Shown: positions 27,301 to 37,711 of the stretch, piece after piece | Position numbering within the stretch: position 1 is the first letter of the stretch | Layout of the letters: the number at the start of each line of letters is the position of its first letter | Source: an uncultured Opitutaceae bacterium | GTDB lineage: Bacteria > Verrucomicrobiota > Verrucomicrobiia > Opitutales > Opitutaceae | Assembly (NCBI GenBank): GCA_951813085.1 | Contig: OX638348.1 | Coordinates: 2,179,627 to 2,243,626, forward strand | Length of the DNA stretch: 64,000 nt | Reading direction: 5' to 3' | Notes under the pieces: generated by a model | Databases searched by the model: none | What the model saw: the letters and a program-made list of their open reading frames with translations, nothing else | Told to the model about the DNA's origin: nothing | Position numbers and translations under genes: made by a program

Positions 27301-29516
27301 CGACCCATCTCTTTCTCGGCACCCGATTCAACTGCAACAAGTGTCACGATCATCCATTCGAACGTTGGAACGTAGATAATTACTACCAGACGGCCGCGTA
27401 CTTTTCTCAAGTAGACCTCAAACGCGATACTAAAAACGCAAAGGACAAAAACATCGGGGGCACCGCCGTCGAAAACGCAAAACCTCTATTCGAAATCGTA
27501 TCCGACAAGAACGAAGGCGAAGTCACCAATATCGTCTCCGGCAAGATTGCGAAGCCTTCGTTTCCCTATCCCGCCAAAGTGAAGGAGGCCTATTTGGAAG
27601 ATTCTTCGGAAGCAACCCGACGCGAAGAATTAGCCGCCTGGCTCACATCAAGCGATAATCAGTTCTTTGCCAAGAGCTACGCCAATCGTATTTGGGGATA
27701 CCTTACCGGAACAGGACTCATCGAACCAATCGACGATATTCGAGCCGGTAATCCTCCAACTAATCCGGAACTGCTAAACTACCTCACAGCGCATTTCATA
27801 AATTCCGGATTCGATGCGCGAGCCCTCATGCGCGAAATTTGCAACTCTCGCGTCTACCAGCTCTCAATTGAATCCAATCCATTCAACGAGGACGACGAGA
27901 TCAACTATTCCCGAGCCAAGGCGCGACGGCTTCCAGCGGAAGTCCTTTTCGACGCGGTCTATTCGGTAACCGGCGCAACTCCCAACATACCTGGCGCGGA
28001 ACCAGGGATGAAAGCCGCGCAGCTCCTAGACGCAAAACTGGATACCGAGAGCGGATTTCTCGCCAATCTTGGCCGCCCCGCCCGTGAATCCGCCTGCGAA
28101 TGCGATCGACAGAATGATGTGCAGCTCGGAGCAGTCATGTCACTGCTCAGCGGTCCCTCCGTGGCCGAGGCAGTCGGCGACCCCAATAATGCCATCGCCC
28201 AGCTTGTACCTTTGGAACCGGACGACGTAGCGTTGATTGAATCCCTCTATCTACGCGTCCTCAACCGCAAGCCTACCCAACAGGAAACGAAGCTTGTATT
28301 GAAAAACTGGGAACTTATCGAAGAAGACCATCGCCACTTGCTCGAACGATTAGCCAAAGAGGAAAGCGATTGGGTATTTCGCAAAGCAGAACTGGAAGCC
28401 GAACGTCATGCTGAGATCGCTCGTATTAAGTCAGAAATTGATACCTACATTCCTGAATACGAAGAGAAACGCGCGCTCCTCGCATCTGAACGAGCGCTTC
28501 GCATCGCTGAAACAGAAGACGCGATTTGCCACTTCGAAGATCACGTATTCCCCGCCCTCAAAAAGAAGGTGATCGAATCGATTAGGCCCGAGCGCTTCGA
28601 CACGCTGTGGACCGTACAACAACCCGATAGCGCGGTCGCCCAAGGGAAGCGCGCCGAACTCTCCATCAAAAAAGACGGATCCGTGATCGTCTCTGGGAAC
28701 GCAATTTTCAACGCAGTTTACGAGGTGGAATTGCCACTCACCGCAGGAACCGTTACCGGCTTGATGCTCGAAACGCTAACGGATGATTCCATGGAGAGCT
28801 TCGGGCCCGGTCTGCATGAATCAGGAAAATTCGTTCTAACGGAATTTGAAGCCAGCTATCTGAGTACAGAAGCCAACGGAAAGCCAGAGAAGATCGAGCT
28901 CGTTGACGTTGTCGCGGACTTCACTGAAGAAGGATACGATGTTAATAAAACGATCAATGGCTACAGGGAACGAAACGAAAAAGCCTGGTCAATCGGAGAT
29001 CAAGGAAGACGACCCCATTGGGCACGCTTCAAGCTGGGAGCCCCGCTGGAGATCGGTGAAAACGGAGGTGTATTGAAGATTACGTTAACATGCCGCTACT
29101 CGAACTTCGAATTTCCGATCGGGAAATTCAGGGTGCATACGACCGAATCCCAAAAACCGCTTGGAATCGGCCTGCCTACCCACATCGCCGAAATCCTTCA
29201 AGGTGGCTTCTCGAGCGATGGATCGGACAACGCTTCTCAAGTCGCCGACTGGGTGCGTTTCCAGGAGCCTGACTATCTAGATAAGCGCTTTGATTGGGTA
29301 AGCGCCCTCCGTCCGCTTTCGCCAGACGAACGGATGGAGGCCCTGAAAGACGCGCTCGCCAAAGCGGAGATACCGGTACAGGACGATCCTGCTCTCGTCC
29401 AGCTTCGCAGAGATGTAAAATACTCCATCGAACAGGCCGCAAATCGACGGCTGACCGCCGCTCAAGACCTCACTTGGGCGCTTATCAACAACGCGGCTTT
29501 CATTTTCAACCACTAG
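24337..29516 (+). pseudogene. Giant haem c/WD40/Ig/DUF1549/DUF1553 protein, split by a 5-bp tandem duplication
   Basis: Two frames (24337-25383 and a continuation to 29516) are parts of one gene of about 1,725 codons. At 25357-25366 CCGCT is duplicated in tandem; removing one copy joins RHPLQDHILVGGSDGVPQIYR seamlessly. Domains in order: signal peptide, planctomycete cytochrome domain with C52HGCH, WD40-like repeats (SFDFSPDG-type), bacterial Ig-like domain, a CNAGACH haem-like motif, a second Ig, DUF1549 (CNKCHDHPFERW), DUF1553, then a coiled-coil and unique C-terminal region with an embedded beta domain. Such proteins are periplasmic, probably haem-binding, and pair with DUF1501 proteins; function is unknown. 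The DUF1501 gene follows by 35 bp. Confidence 0.85.
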
Positions 29517-29551
29517 AGTGTATAGTTTTAAAAAACCCAACCCCATGAGCA

Positions 29552-31027
29552 ATGTTTAGGATACCCGGCGCAAAAGGAAAAGACCTCTGCGATTCGCATC
29601 TCGACTGCAGTCGGCGCGACTTTTTGCGCGTGGGCGGCGCAGGGATGCTAGGCATGTCCCTCAACAACATCCTCCGAGCACAATCAGCCTCCGAGAGCAG
29701 CCCATTTTCCCATCGAGCGGGATGGGGCAAGGCAAAGTCCGTTATCATGGTTTACCTCCAAGGCGGGCCCAGCCATCTGGATCTTTGGGACCCTAAGCAA
29801 CGGGACTCCGTACCGGACAACGTACGCTCAGAATTCAAGAATATCAGGACCCGTATCCCAGGTGTAAACTTCACCGAAATTCTCCCGAACTTGGCCAAGG
29901 TTAACGACAAATTCACCACGATCCGGTCGATGAGCTACACACCCAATGGGCTCTTCAATCATACCGCGGCGATCTATCAGATCATGACCGGCTACACGAC
30001 TGACAAGGTCAGCCCATCGGGTCAGCTCGAACCGCCAAATCCCAAGGACTTCCCAAATTTCGGATCCAATATTACGCGTCTCAAACCCACCGACGAGCCC
30101 ATGCTTCCGTTCGTCATGCTCCCGCGCCCCTTGCAGGAATCTCAAGTCGTCAACAAAGGAGGCACCGCCGGATTCTTGGGCAAGGCCTACGACCCCTACT
30201 ATCTGTTTCCAAGCGGAGACGATATGAACCTGTCCAAAATGGACAATATAAAGATCGACGACCTTCAACTACGACCCGACGTATTCTCGGTACGACTACG
30301 TCGCCGAGCTAGCCTTCGCGAGGCAATCAACGCTCAAATGCCAGTTATCGACAAGGCAGTGGAAGAGTACAATATCGACGAATTCTATTCGCAAGCGCTC
30401 AATTTGCTGGTGAGCGGCAGAGCCCGGGACGCCTTCAACATCGCAGCGGAAAGCGACAAGCTGCGTGACTCTTATGGACGCAACACCTTCGGACAAAGCT
30501 GCCTCCTCGCACGCCGTTTGGTAGAAGCGGGCACTAAAGTGGTCGAAGTCGTTTGGCCAAAAGTCGCCAACTCGGACAACCATAGCTGGGATCACCACGT
30601 GGGCCTTAGCAAGCGGATGAAAACACAGTCGGGCCCCATGCTCGACCAGGGCCTCAGCGCCTTGTTCGAAGATCTCGACCAACGCGGCCTGCTAGATGAA
30701 ACGCTTGTGGTCGCCATCGGAGAATTCGGTCGCAGCCCGGAGAAAGGTGTATCCACATCTGGCAATACAAATAGCGAAGATGGTCGCGATCACTGGCCGT
30801 ACTGCTATACCAGCGTTATCGGAGGGGCAGGCATCAAACGGGGATACGTCCACGGGAAGTCCGACAAGACGGGTTCCGCGCCCCTCGAGGATCCCGTTCA
30901 TCCTACCGAAATATTAGCGACAATTTATCACGCGATGGGGATTGATCCGCAAACGATCGTTCACAATCACCTAAACCAGCCCCGCGAACTCGTAAAGGCA
31001 GAGGCTGTAGAGCAGCTATTCGCCTAG
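29552..31027 (+). CDS. DUF1501 family protein (Tat-exported)
   Basis: The 491-residue product opens with a twin-arginine signal ([19 protein letters not shown]) and then the DUF1501 hallmarks [58 protein letters not shown] and [16 protein letters not shown] C-terminus. The fold belongs to the alkaline-phosphatase/sulfatase superfamily, but substrate is unknown. In PVC genomes it is nearly always next to a DUF1549/DUF1553 haem protein, as here (upstream, 35-bp gap), and the two are thought to act together in the periplasm. Its stop TAG shares the palindrome CTAG with the convergent DUF1501 gene. Confidence 0.9.
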   Translation: MFRIPGAKGKDLCDSHLDCSRRDFLRVGGAGMLGMSLNNILRAQSASESSPFSHRAGWGKAKSVIMVYLQGGPSHLDLWDPKQRDSVPDNVRSEFKNIRTRIPGVNFTEILPNLAKVNDKFTTIRSMSYTPNGLFNHTAAIYQIMTGYTTDKVSPSGQLEPPNPKDFPNFGSNITRLKPTDEPMLPFVMLPRPLQESQVVNKGGTAGFLGKAYDPYYLFPSGDDMNLSKMDNIKIDDLQLRPDVFSVRLRRRASLREAINAQMPVIDKAVEEYNIDEFYSQALNLLVSGRARDAFNIAAESDKLRDSYGRNTFGQSCLLARRLVEAGTKVVEVVWPKVANSDNHSWDHHVGLSKRMKTQSGPMLDQGLSALFEDLDQRGLLDETLVVAIGEFGRSPEKGVSTSGNTNSEDGRDHWPYCYTSVIGGAGIKRGYVHGKSDKTGSAPLEDPVHPTEILATIYHAMGIDPQTIVHNHLNQPRELVKAEAVEQLFA

Positions 31028-32472
31028 GCGAGCACGTCCTTGATGACATGACCGTGCACGTCGGTCAGCCTGCGATCCAAACCATTGTGATACCAGGACA
31101 GCTGATTGTAATCGAGTCCAAGAATGTGGAGCACGGTTGAATAGAATTCCCAAATTGAAGTGGGATTGACTTCGGCGCGACGGCCAAAGTCATCAGTCGC
31201 CCCATAGGAAACGCCCCCTTTCACGCCTCCGCCCATCATCCAAAGCGTAAATCCATCCGGATTGTGATCACGTCCCACTGTTCCATTCTGGCGGGTAGGC
31301 ATCCGCCCGAACTCTGTCGTCCACAATACGAGCGTATCCTCCATCATCCTCCTTTGCTTCAAGTCCGTCAGCAGCGCCGCCGTCGGCTGGTCAAAGATTG
31401 GCATGTGCCTTTGGTAGTCATCCTTAAGCGTCTTGTGGGCGTCCCAGTTCAGCAATCCATCGACGCCGCTAGCGCGCGAAGAACAGTATAGGTTTACGTA
31501 GCGAACGCCTCGCTCGAGCAATCGACGCGAAAGCAGGCAATTCCGGCCATAGGCGGCTTTGAGCTCATTCTGAGAATCGGTTCCATAGAGTCGATGAATG
31601 TGGTCGGGCTCACTCTGAAAGTCGCTCACCTCAGGTGCGGACATCTGCATTTGGGCAGCGAGCTCGTACGCTTCCATACGGGCTTGAAGCTCGCTCTCCT
31701 GAGAGCGAGCCTCCGCGTGACGCCGGTTCATCGACTCGAGCAACGAGCGCGTCGCTGCTTCCTCCGTTTCCGAAATTCCCTCAGGGATGTTCAAATTTCG
31801 CACGGGCTTATGAGCAGCCATGGCGATGGCTTGATGCTTCGCTGGAAGAAATCCGTTGCTCCAGTTCGCCTTCCCATTGGGCGGTTCACCCCTAATGTCG
31901 GGTATAGCAACGTAAGTAGGCAAATTGTCTGAAAGGCTCCCCAATGCGTAACTGATCCAGGCGCCAGCACTGGGAAATCCTTCGGTTTCATGTCCTGTAT
32001 TTACGAATACGCAGCCGGGACCATGAGTATTTGTCTTGGATTTCATTCCATGAAAAAACGCTATGTCATCGACATGGGTGGCCATATGGGGCAGCATAGA
32101 CGAGATCATCTTCCCGCTTTCCCCTGCTGGCTTGAAATCCCAAGGGCTTCTCATCAGCGGTCCATTTTTCCCTTGAAAGGAAACGAAATTCTCCTCGCCA
32201 GGCAACGGCTTCCCATCGAACTTCTCCAGCATTGGCTTGTGCTCCCATAGGTCCATATGGGACGCCGCGCCAGGGCAGAAAATCTGCAGCACTCGCTTTG
32301 CCCGAGGCTTCAAATGCGTCATCCCTTGCCCGGGTCTCCAGATCTCCCCTGGAGCAGGTTGCGCCCTTAGTCGTTCTGACCCCAGCAGATGACTAAGACC
32401 CACGCCCATGAGTCCTGTCGTAACATCTCCCAAAAAACGTCGTCTCGAATAATCTTGCAGCAGATCCGCCAT
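31024..32472 (-). CDS. DUF1501 family protein (Tat-exported), second copy
   Basis: The 482-residue product has a twin-arginine signal ([24 protein letters not shown]). DUF1501 motifs include [97 protein letters not shown] and [23 protein letters not shown]. It is clearly diverged from the DUF1501 at 29552-31027. It follows a DUF1549/DUF1553 gene by 2 bp, so the two are translationally linked. Its 3' end overlaps the convergent DUF1501 gene in a shared CTAG, so both TAG stops use the same four bases. Confidence 0.9.
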   Translation of the reverse strand: MADLLQDYSRRRFLGDVTTGLMGVGLSHLLGSERLRAQPAPGEIWRPGQGMTHLKPRAKRVLQIFCPGAASHMDLWEHKPMLEKFDGKPLPGEENFVSFQGKNGPLMRSPWDFKPAGESGKMISSMLPHMATHVDDIAFFHGMKSKTNTHGPGCVFVNTGHETEGFPSAGAWISYALGSLSDNLPTYVAIPDIRGEPPNGKANWSNGFLPAKHQAIAMAAHKPVRNLNIPEGISETEEAATRSLLESMNRRHAEARSQESELQARMEAYELAAQMQMSAPEVSDFQSEPDHIHRLYGTDSQNELKAAYGRNCLLSRRLLERGVRYVNLYCSSRASGVDGLLNWDAHKTLKDDYQRHMPIFDQPTAALLTDLKQRRMMEDTLVLWTTEFGRMPTRQNGTVGRDHNPDGFTLWMMGGGVKGGVSYGATDDFGRRAEVNPTSIWEFYSTVLHILGLDYNQLSWYHNGLDRRLTDVHGHVIKDVLA

Positions 32473-32474
32473 AT

Positions 32475-35348
32475 CTAGTCCAAATAAATTAATTCGCTCG
32501 AGTTCAATATCGCTCGGTACAGCGCCCTCAATCCGTACGACTCCACCGCATCCACAGCGGCCTTTCGTTCCTCAGGAGACGGTGCTCTCTGATAAGCGAC
32601 GCGGTACGCATAGTCCACCTGAGGCCCCACCTCATCGCCAATCGAATTGCGCGTTAGCGAGGATAGGCTCTCTGCCATATCGATGGTAAAGCTATGGTTC
32701 ATCAAAGTGAGAGCCTGCAATGGTGTGGTCGTTTGCGAGCGTCTAGGAGTAGAAAGCGTGCAGTCGGCTTGGTCGAAATCAGTCATCAGATCCACTACAG
32801 ATGCTCGCGCATTCTGGTGATAAACCGACCTGCGGTAGGTCTCAGGGCCATGCTGATCCAACGGTTCGTATGTCGACACATTGTCACGCATGAAGTGATA
32901 CAATCGAAAACCGGGCCCTCCCATACTTGTATCCAAATTGTCGGAAATCGCCAGTACCGTATCACGAATCTCCTCCGCCGACAATCGCCTCGGTGGGAAT
33001 CGCCATAGGAGTCTGCTATCCGCGTCAACGACTCCACCGTCTGGGCGCCATTCGGAAGATTGTCGATAGGCCCGCGACATCATAACCTGCTTGTGCAATG
33101 GCTTCAAACGCCAACCATGATTCAAGAGCTGTCTAGCTAGGAAATCGAGCAATTCCGGATGCGTAGGTCGCCCTCCCATATATCCGAAATCATTGGGTGT
33201 ATTCACGATTCCTGTACCAAAATGATAGTGCCAAACTCGATTCGCCAACACCCTAGGGGTCAATGGGTTCGCTGCATCGGTAATCCACTCTGCCAAGGCC
33301 AAGCGGCGTTCCGATTCTGGAGCATCGGCCGAGATCGTATACGGCGATACCGACTCGCTGAGCGTAGAGAGACTCGCGGGGTAAACAGGGTCGCCCAGAC
33401 GCTGTGGGCTTCCACCAATGAAAACATGGAAGTGGCCACTATCCTCGGTTCGTTTTCCCAACCAGGCAGTTTTTAAGTTTGGGATAGCAGCAATCTCTCG
33501 ACGTATCGCCGCGATTTCCTGCTTGAGGGCTTTTTTGCGATCCGCCTCCGCCGAAGTCGCTCCCAGCTCAATCAAACGGAAATCGAGATGGCTCAAATTG
33601 CGATCGGGCTCTCCCCTGGCAGGATTTATGAACTTCTTCGATACTGGCTGACGATCACGGCCATGGGCAGCTTCCGTCCAATTCTCCCCATCCAGCGACA
33701 CCTCGATGCGGTATTCAGCTACGAATACGAATTTAAAGAAATCAGGGATCTGCTCCCCTTGAGCGCTGGAGAAAAATACTCGATCGATCCAGGTAGGTTC
33801 TGCGAGCTCGATGGTCAAACGGTCGGACGCGGCGATGAATCGAAAGCCTGACACCCCATCATTGACATGCTGAGCGCCATAGGCATTCGGGAAATCCTCA
33901 ATCTGGCGGGCTTTGCCGAGAGCGATCCCGCCATTATCGGCAAGGGCAACATTTCGGGGGTTGGCTTCCGCCGACCAAACTTCAAACTCGTCGATGCGAA
34001 ATCCGGAACTCTGTTTTGGATTCAAATCCTGAGCCTCGCAAATGAGTCGCACATACTTCGCCTGCGTCGGCTCGAACGTATCCTCAGTTCCAAGACGATT
34101 CGTGGACGGCCGCGACCACAATTCCGTGAATCGGTCGAGGTCGCCATGCGATCGTTCAAGAATAACCGCATCGATAGTCTCTAGCTCTTTTTCTAGCTCG
34201 GCTCTTCTTCGATTGAGCGGCTTCAGAGCCTCGGCCCTAGACTGTTTCTCCTCTCGAGTCGCCCATGGAACCGATCCATGGCTGACCCCTGCGAAGGTCG
34301 CGTAGAGACGATAGTAGTCCTCTTGGCTTATCGGGTCGAATTTGTGATCGTGGCAGCGTGCGCAACTCACGGTCATCCCAAGAAAGGCGCCACTCGATGC
34401 ATTGATCATCTCATCAATCGTGTTCGCTCTAATCTGGGCTTTCTGCGCGGCATCTTGATTGTTAACGCTGTCATAGGGACCCGCCATCATGAAGGCGGAA
34501 CCAATCTCGACCTCCGGCCGACCCGCGCCAAAAACGTCGCCCGCCAAGTGTTCCTGGATAAATCGATCGAATGGCTTGTCCTCATTGAACGATTGAATCA
34601 CGTAATCACGGAAGGGCCAAATATCCTCAACGATCCAATTCTGCTCAAAGCCAACGCTTTCCCCGAAACGAACCACATCCAACCAATGTCTGCCCCATCG
34701 TTCCCCATAATGTGGAGACGCCAGTAATCGGTCGATGAAGGATTCATAGGCGGAAGGATCCGAGTCATTCGCGAATCGCTCAACTTCATCAGGCGTTGGC
34801 GGCAGGCCTGTTAAGTCGTAGGTCGCCCTCCGAATCAATGACCGCCGGTCCGCTTCTGGATTCATGGACAATCCTGACTCCTGAAGTTTCGCCTCAATGT
34901 AGTCGTCGATTGAGTACAGAGACGGTTCACTGAGCGGCTGGTAAGCCCACCAGGACTTGTCCGCCTTCGAGGCTTCCTTCAATACGATGCTATCAGGCCA
35001 ATCCGCGCCAGCGTCGATCCACTCCGCCAGCGATGCCGCCTCGCTTTCGGTAAGGGGATCGCCATCCTCCGGCATTTCCGGTGGTTCGCCATCGAAGGGT
35101 ACCGTTATCCAATGGAGCATGCTCGCTTCCGCGTCGCCGGGAACGAGTATATCATCGCCCGCCGCCAATATGTCCGATCGAGTCGCCATCGAAAAATCGC
35201 CCTTGAGAATGTTGGGGTTATGGCAACTCACGCATTTCTGCTCCAGGATCGGAGCGATCTCCGATTCGAAATCGACCGATTGACCCACAGCAGGAACTAG
35301 GCAGGCTGCGCAGAGAAAACGGATCGAATTTAAGGGAGACGAAAGCAT
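32475..35348 (-). CDS. DUF1549/DUF1553 protein with planctomycete cytochrome c and discoidin-like domain
   Basis: The 957-residue protein has a signal peptide, then a planctomycete-type cytochrome domain with C39VSCH and a typical HWITVPFDGEPPEMPEDGDPLTESEAASLAEWIDAGADWP segment (split around residue 100). DUF1549 follows at about 145-360 (LIRRATYDLTGLPPTPDEVERF, CARCHDHKFDPIS). A discoidin/F5-8-type-C-like beta domain lies at about 415-570 (YVRLICEAQDLNP, WIDRVFFSSAQGEQIPDFF), then DUF1553 at about 650-920 (PRVLANRVWHYHFGTGIVNTPNDFG). It is exported to the periplasm and probably carries c-type haem. The function is not established; the discoidin-like part suggests carbohydrate binding. It is transcribed upstream of a DUF1501 gene. 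Confidence 0.9.
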   Translation of the reverse strand: MLSSPLNSIRFLCAACLVPAVGQSVDFESEIAPILEQKCVSCHNPNILKGDFSMATRSDILAAGDDILVPGDAEASMLHWITVPFDGEPPEMPEDGDPLTESEAASLAEWIDAGADWPDSIVLKEASKADKSWWAYQPLSEPSLYSIDDYIEAKLQESGLSMNPEADRRSLIRRATYDLTGLPPTPDEVERFANDSDPSAYESFIDRLLASPHYGERWGRHWLDVVRFGESVGFEQNWIVEDIWPFRDYVIQSFNEDKPFDRFIQEHLAGDVFGAGRPEVEIGSAFMMAGPYDSVNNQDAAQKAQIRANTIDEMINASSGAFLGMTVSCARCHDHKFDPISQEDYYRLYATFAGVSHGSVPWATREEKQSRAEALKPLNRRRAELEKELETIDAVILERSHGDLDRFTELWSRPSTNRLGTEDTFEPTQAKYVRLICEAQDLNPKQSSGFRIDEFEVWSAEANPRNVALADNGGIALGKARQIEDFPNAYGAQHVNDGVSGFRFIAASDRLTIELAEPTWIDRVFFSSAQGEQIPDFFKFVFVAEYRIEVSLDGENWTEAAHGRDRQPVSKKFINPARGEPDRNLSHLDFRLIELGATSAEADRKKALKQEIAAIRREIAAIPNLKTAWLGKRTEDSGHFHVFIGGSPQRLGDPVYPASLSTLSESVSPYTISADAPESERRLALAEWITDAANPLTPRVLANRVWHYHFGTGIVNTPNDFGYMGGRPTHPELLDFLARQLLNHGWRLKPLHKQVMMSRAYRQSSEWRPDGGVVDADSRLLWRFPPRRLSAEEIRDTVLAISDNLDTSMGGPGFRLYHFMRDNVSTYEPLDQHGPETYRRSVYHQNARASVVDLMTDFDQADCTLSTPRRSQTTTPLQALTLMNHSFTIDMAESLSSLTRNSIGDEVGPQVDYAYRVAYQRAPSPEERKAAVDAVESYGLRALYRAILNSSELIYLD

Positions 35349-35442
35349 GCAAACGAGATAGAGACAGCTCTACCATTGAGACCAATGCGCGACGCCTGCT
35401 TTTGCAATCCACAATATGCGGCTCTACACCCAATGACCAAAA

Positions 35443-35580
35443 GAAACCAATTGTCTCGCAGAGACACCCATTCCCGCGCTAGCGGGACTAGCGGAGCGAT
35501 GTTTTAAAATGATATACAAACATCGCTCCCTGCGCTCGCTAGTTCCCTCTCCCGATAGACGGGATCGGGAAATTGGTTTC
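35443..35580. repeat. Imperfect 138-bp palindrome (two hairpin repeats back to back)
   Basis: Outer arms GAAACCAATT (35443-35452) and AATTGGTTTC (35571-35580) and inner arms GGAGCGATGTTT (35493-35504) and AAACATCGCTCC (35518-35529) are inverted repeats around a 13-nt loop. Further matches (GGGACTAGC vs GCTAGTTCCC) lie between. Each half resembles the element at 59432-59520. It is the only structure seen in the gap 35349-35749 besides the 28-bp repeat. Confidence 0.8.
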
Positions 35581-35646
35581 AGCAAAGCTGAAAATGGGTT
35601 TGAAATTTTGTCTGTGGCCGCTCGACCTGCGCCGCCGTATCCCCAC

Positions 35647-35674
35647 AAGGTAGCGGCGGATTTCCGAGCCGCCA
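35647..35674 (+). repeat. Dispersed 28-bp intergenic repeat, copy 2
   Basis: This matches 17070-17097 (AAGGTAGCG...GAGCCGCCA) with about four or five differences and can form a GGCGG/CCGCC stem. It lies just downstream of the 138-bp palindrome, so the gap is repeat-rich. Confidence 0.5.
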
Positions 35675-35749
35675 CTGCTTTAAAAGACCGTGGCCGTTAC
35701 CCTACAATTCACGTCGCCATTCTCGTGAGAGAATGAACTCCGCTACCCC

Positions 35750-37016
35750 CTACTCTCTCGCTTCAATCGCGTAGAGATATTGGAAGGTACGCAGGAATAG
35801 CTGGTTGCCGCTAAAGGCGATCGTCGCGTTCGACCGCTCTCCATCACCCATCGCATTCTCGCTCAAGACTTGGTAGTGATCCGCAGGCTCGAAAACGCGC
35901 GTGACCGCAGCTTGATCGGTCAAATACAAGAGATCTCCAACCTGGCTAATGGCACCCCAAATCTGTTCACGTAGATTTTGCGTCCAAATAATCTCGCCTG
36001 TCGAAGCATTGCAGCTCGCCTCTCCGCCCGCACAAGAAAAACCGACCTTCCACCACGACTCCCGAACCAACGCGTTGGATAACCGTATCATTTTTCCATA
36101 TACGATGCGTTTCAGTGAGATCTCCCCTTTCTTTCGGGCTCGGCTTCCTCATACCAATCGCCGATCCTCTAAAACCGCTAAAGGCTAAGATAACATCCTC
36201 TCCCAACAAGGCGTCCGTATAGGTCAACTTGCCCAATCCTTGGCAACGCCAAATTTCTTTCCCTGATCTTGGATCGAAACTCACCAAGTATCCGGGCAAT
36301 GGCAGCAGCAACTCGTCCCGACCTCCATTCTTCCATAGCAAGGGCGTCGCAAACGATCCCTGCAAATCTTCTGGAGGCGATGCGACTTGATCCAGTTCTC
36401 TCATCCAAATGGTATCGCCTGTTTTCTTATCCAATGCGGCTAGAGTGACATGAGGTCCTGGGCTTCCGAATACAATGACCGTATCACCGTATATTCTCGG
36501 ACTAGAGGCATGCCCCCATCGATGCGTGAACATTCCTAAATCGCGGTGCCACAATTGGTTGCCATCGAAGTCATAGGCGGTGGCTCCGGCGGAGCCATTC
36601 CATACGTATATCGCTGCTCCATCAGTTGCGGGAGTCGCCGCGCACCACGGATTCGTCGCGTGAGTCGGGTCGTCCTTTTCATAGACTACCGATCGTTTCC
36701 ATAGCATCTCGCCTGAAGTTCTGTCGAAACACAGAAGAGAACGTTTGACGCCTCCATCCTCAGCGCAGGTAACGAATACACGCTCCTCCCAAATGACCGA
36801 TGACGAATTTCCAGGTTCCGGAAGCGCTGCTTTCCACAGCACATTCTCGGTAGCGGACCATTGCTGGGCAAAGTGGGATTCCGTGACGATCCCGTCCCCG
36901 CTCGGCCCACGCCACTCGGGCCAGTTGTCTCCGGTCGCTACGTCAGCGCTTCCTACGATGCAGGACAGTGATGCCAACTTCAGCAACAATCTGAATCCTA
37001 GCTTAAAACCGCTCAT
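35750..37016 (-). pseudogene. PQQ-like (BamB-type) propeller protein, interrupted by a frameshift
   Basis: The main frame (37016 down to 35967) has a signal peptide, then NWPEWRGPSGDGIVTESHFAQ and propeller strands such as LCFDRTSGEMLWKRSV, DKKTGDTIWMREL and DPRSGKEIWRCQ. It ends in ELQCFDRRDYLDAKST. The other frame resumes with ASTGEIIWTQNLREQIWGAISQVGDLLYL and runs to 35750. Together they restore a last blade (CFD-ASTGEIIW). The break is near 35998-36010 and needs a one-base correction. It is a paralogue of the propeller at 22931-24190. It may be a pseudogene or an assembly error. Confidence 0.8.
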
Positions 37017-37191
37017 TCAATTTGTCTCCATTGCAAAGTGCTACTAACACATTTTCCTTGGGGCAACTAGAATTGATGGCGCCAGTCTAACGATAGCTAC
37101 ACCTGGCCTAGGCATGATCTCCACCACCTCACAGGCGTCCAATTCACAATTTCCGTTGCGGGCGCAGCCGATCCACCCAAGAACCGATTCG

Positions 37192-37677
37192 ATGAACGGG
37201 CTACAAGTTTTCGTAGATGGGAGCGTCGACAACCAATCCAGGATAGGGATCGGAGCATACTTAGTTATCCCAGAGGACGCTAGATCCGTGGAATTCGATT
37301 CAAGCGAAATCAAGATTCAGCGATTTGAAAACACCCCATCATCACAGCTAGAGATTCAAGCAACTCTCTACGCGCTGAAGCAAATCAAAGACTCGAATCG
37401 ACCGATAGTTATCTATACGGATTCTCAAAACATTGTCCGACTGCCTGGTCGACGCAAAAGACTGGAAGAGCAAAAATTCCTGAATCGGAACGGGAAATTA
37501 ATCAGCAATAGTAAATTGTATCAAAATTTCTATGACTGCATCGATCGACTCGGTTGCCAATTCGTAAAAGTCGATGGTCACAAGCCTTCCTCAGAAAAAG
37601 ACCCAATTGATCGAATTTTTGCGCAAGTCGACAACGCTGCACGAAAAGCGCTCAGAGAATATCTAGCCTCAAAATAG
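37192..37677 (+). CDS. RNase H-like protein
   Basis: The 161-residue protein has an RNase H-type layout: LQVFVDGSVDNQS (first Asp and following strands), SQLEIQATLYALKQI (Glu in the first helix), IVIYTDSQNIV (Asp after the third strand) and a late VDNAARKALREYL (last Asp). All four expected acidic residues are present, so catalysis is plausible. A charged insertion of about 30 residues (RRKRLEEQKFLNRNGKL) separates the third strand from the next helix. RNase H-fold enzymes cleave the RNA strand of RNA-DNA hybrids. The ATG at 37192 is preferred over 37114, which adds 26 unconserved residues. No partners are adjacent. Confidence 0.75.
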   Translation: MNGLQVFVDGSVDNQSRIGIGAYLVIPEDARSVEFDSSEIKIQRFENTPSSQLEIQATLYALKQIKDSNRPIVIYTDSQNIVRLPGRRKRLEEQKFLNRNGKLISNSKLYQNFYDCIDRLGCQFVKVDGHKPSSEKDPIDRIFAQVDNAARKALREYLASK

Positions 37678-37711
37678 GCTGACTCAAAACCTTGATCTAA
37701 GACTACGACTT

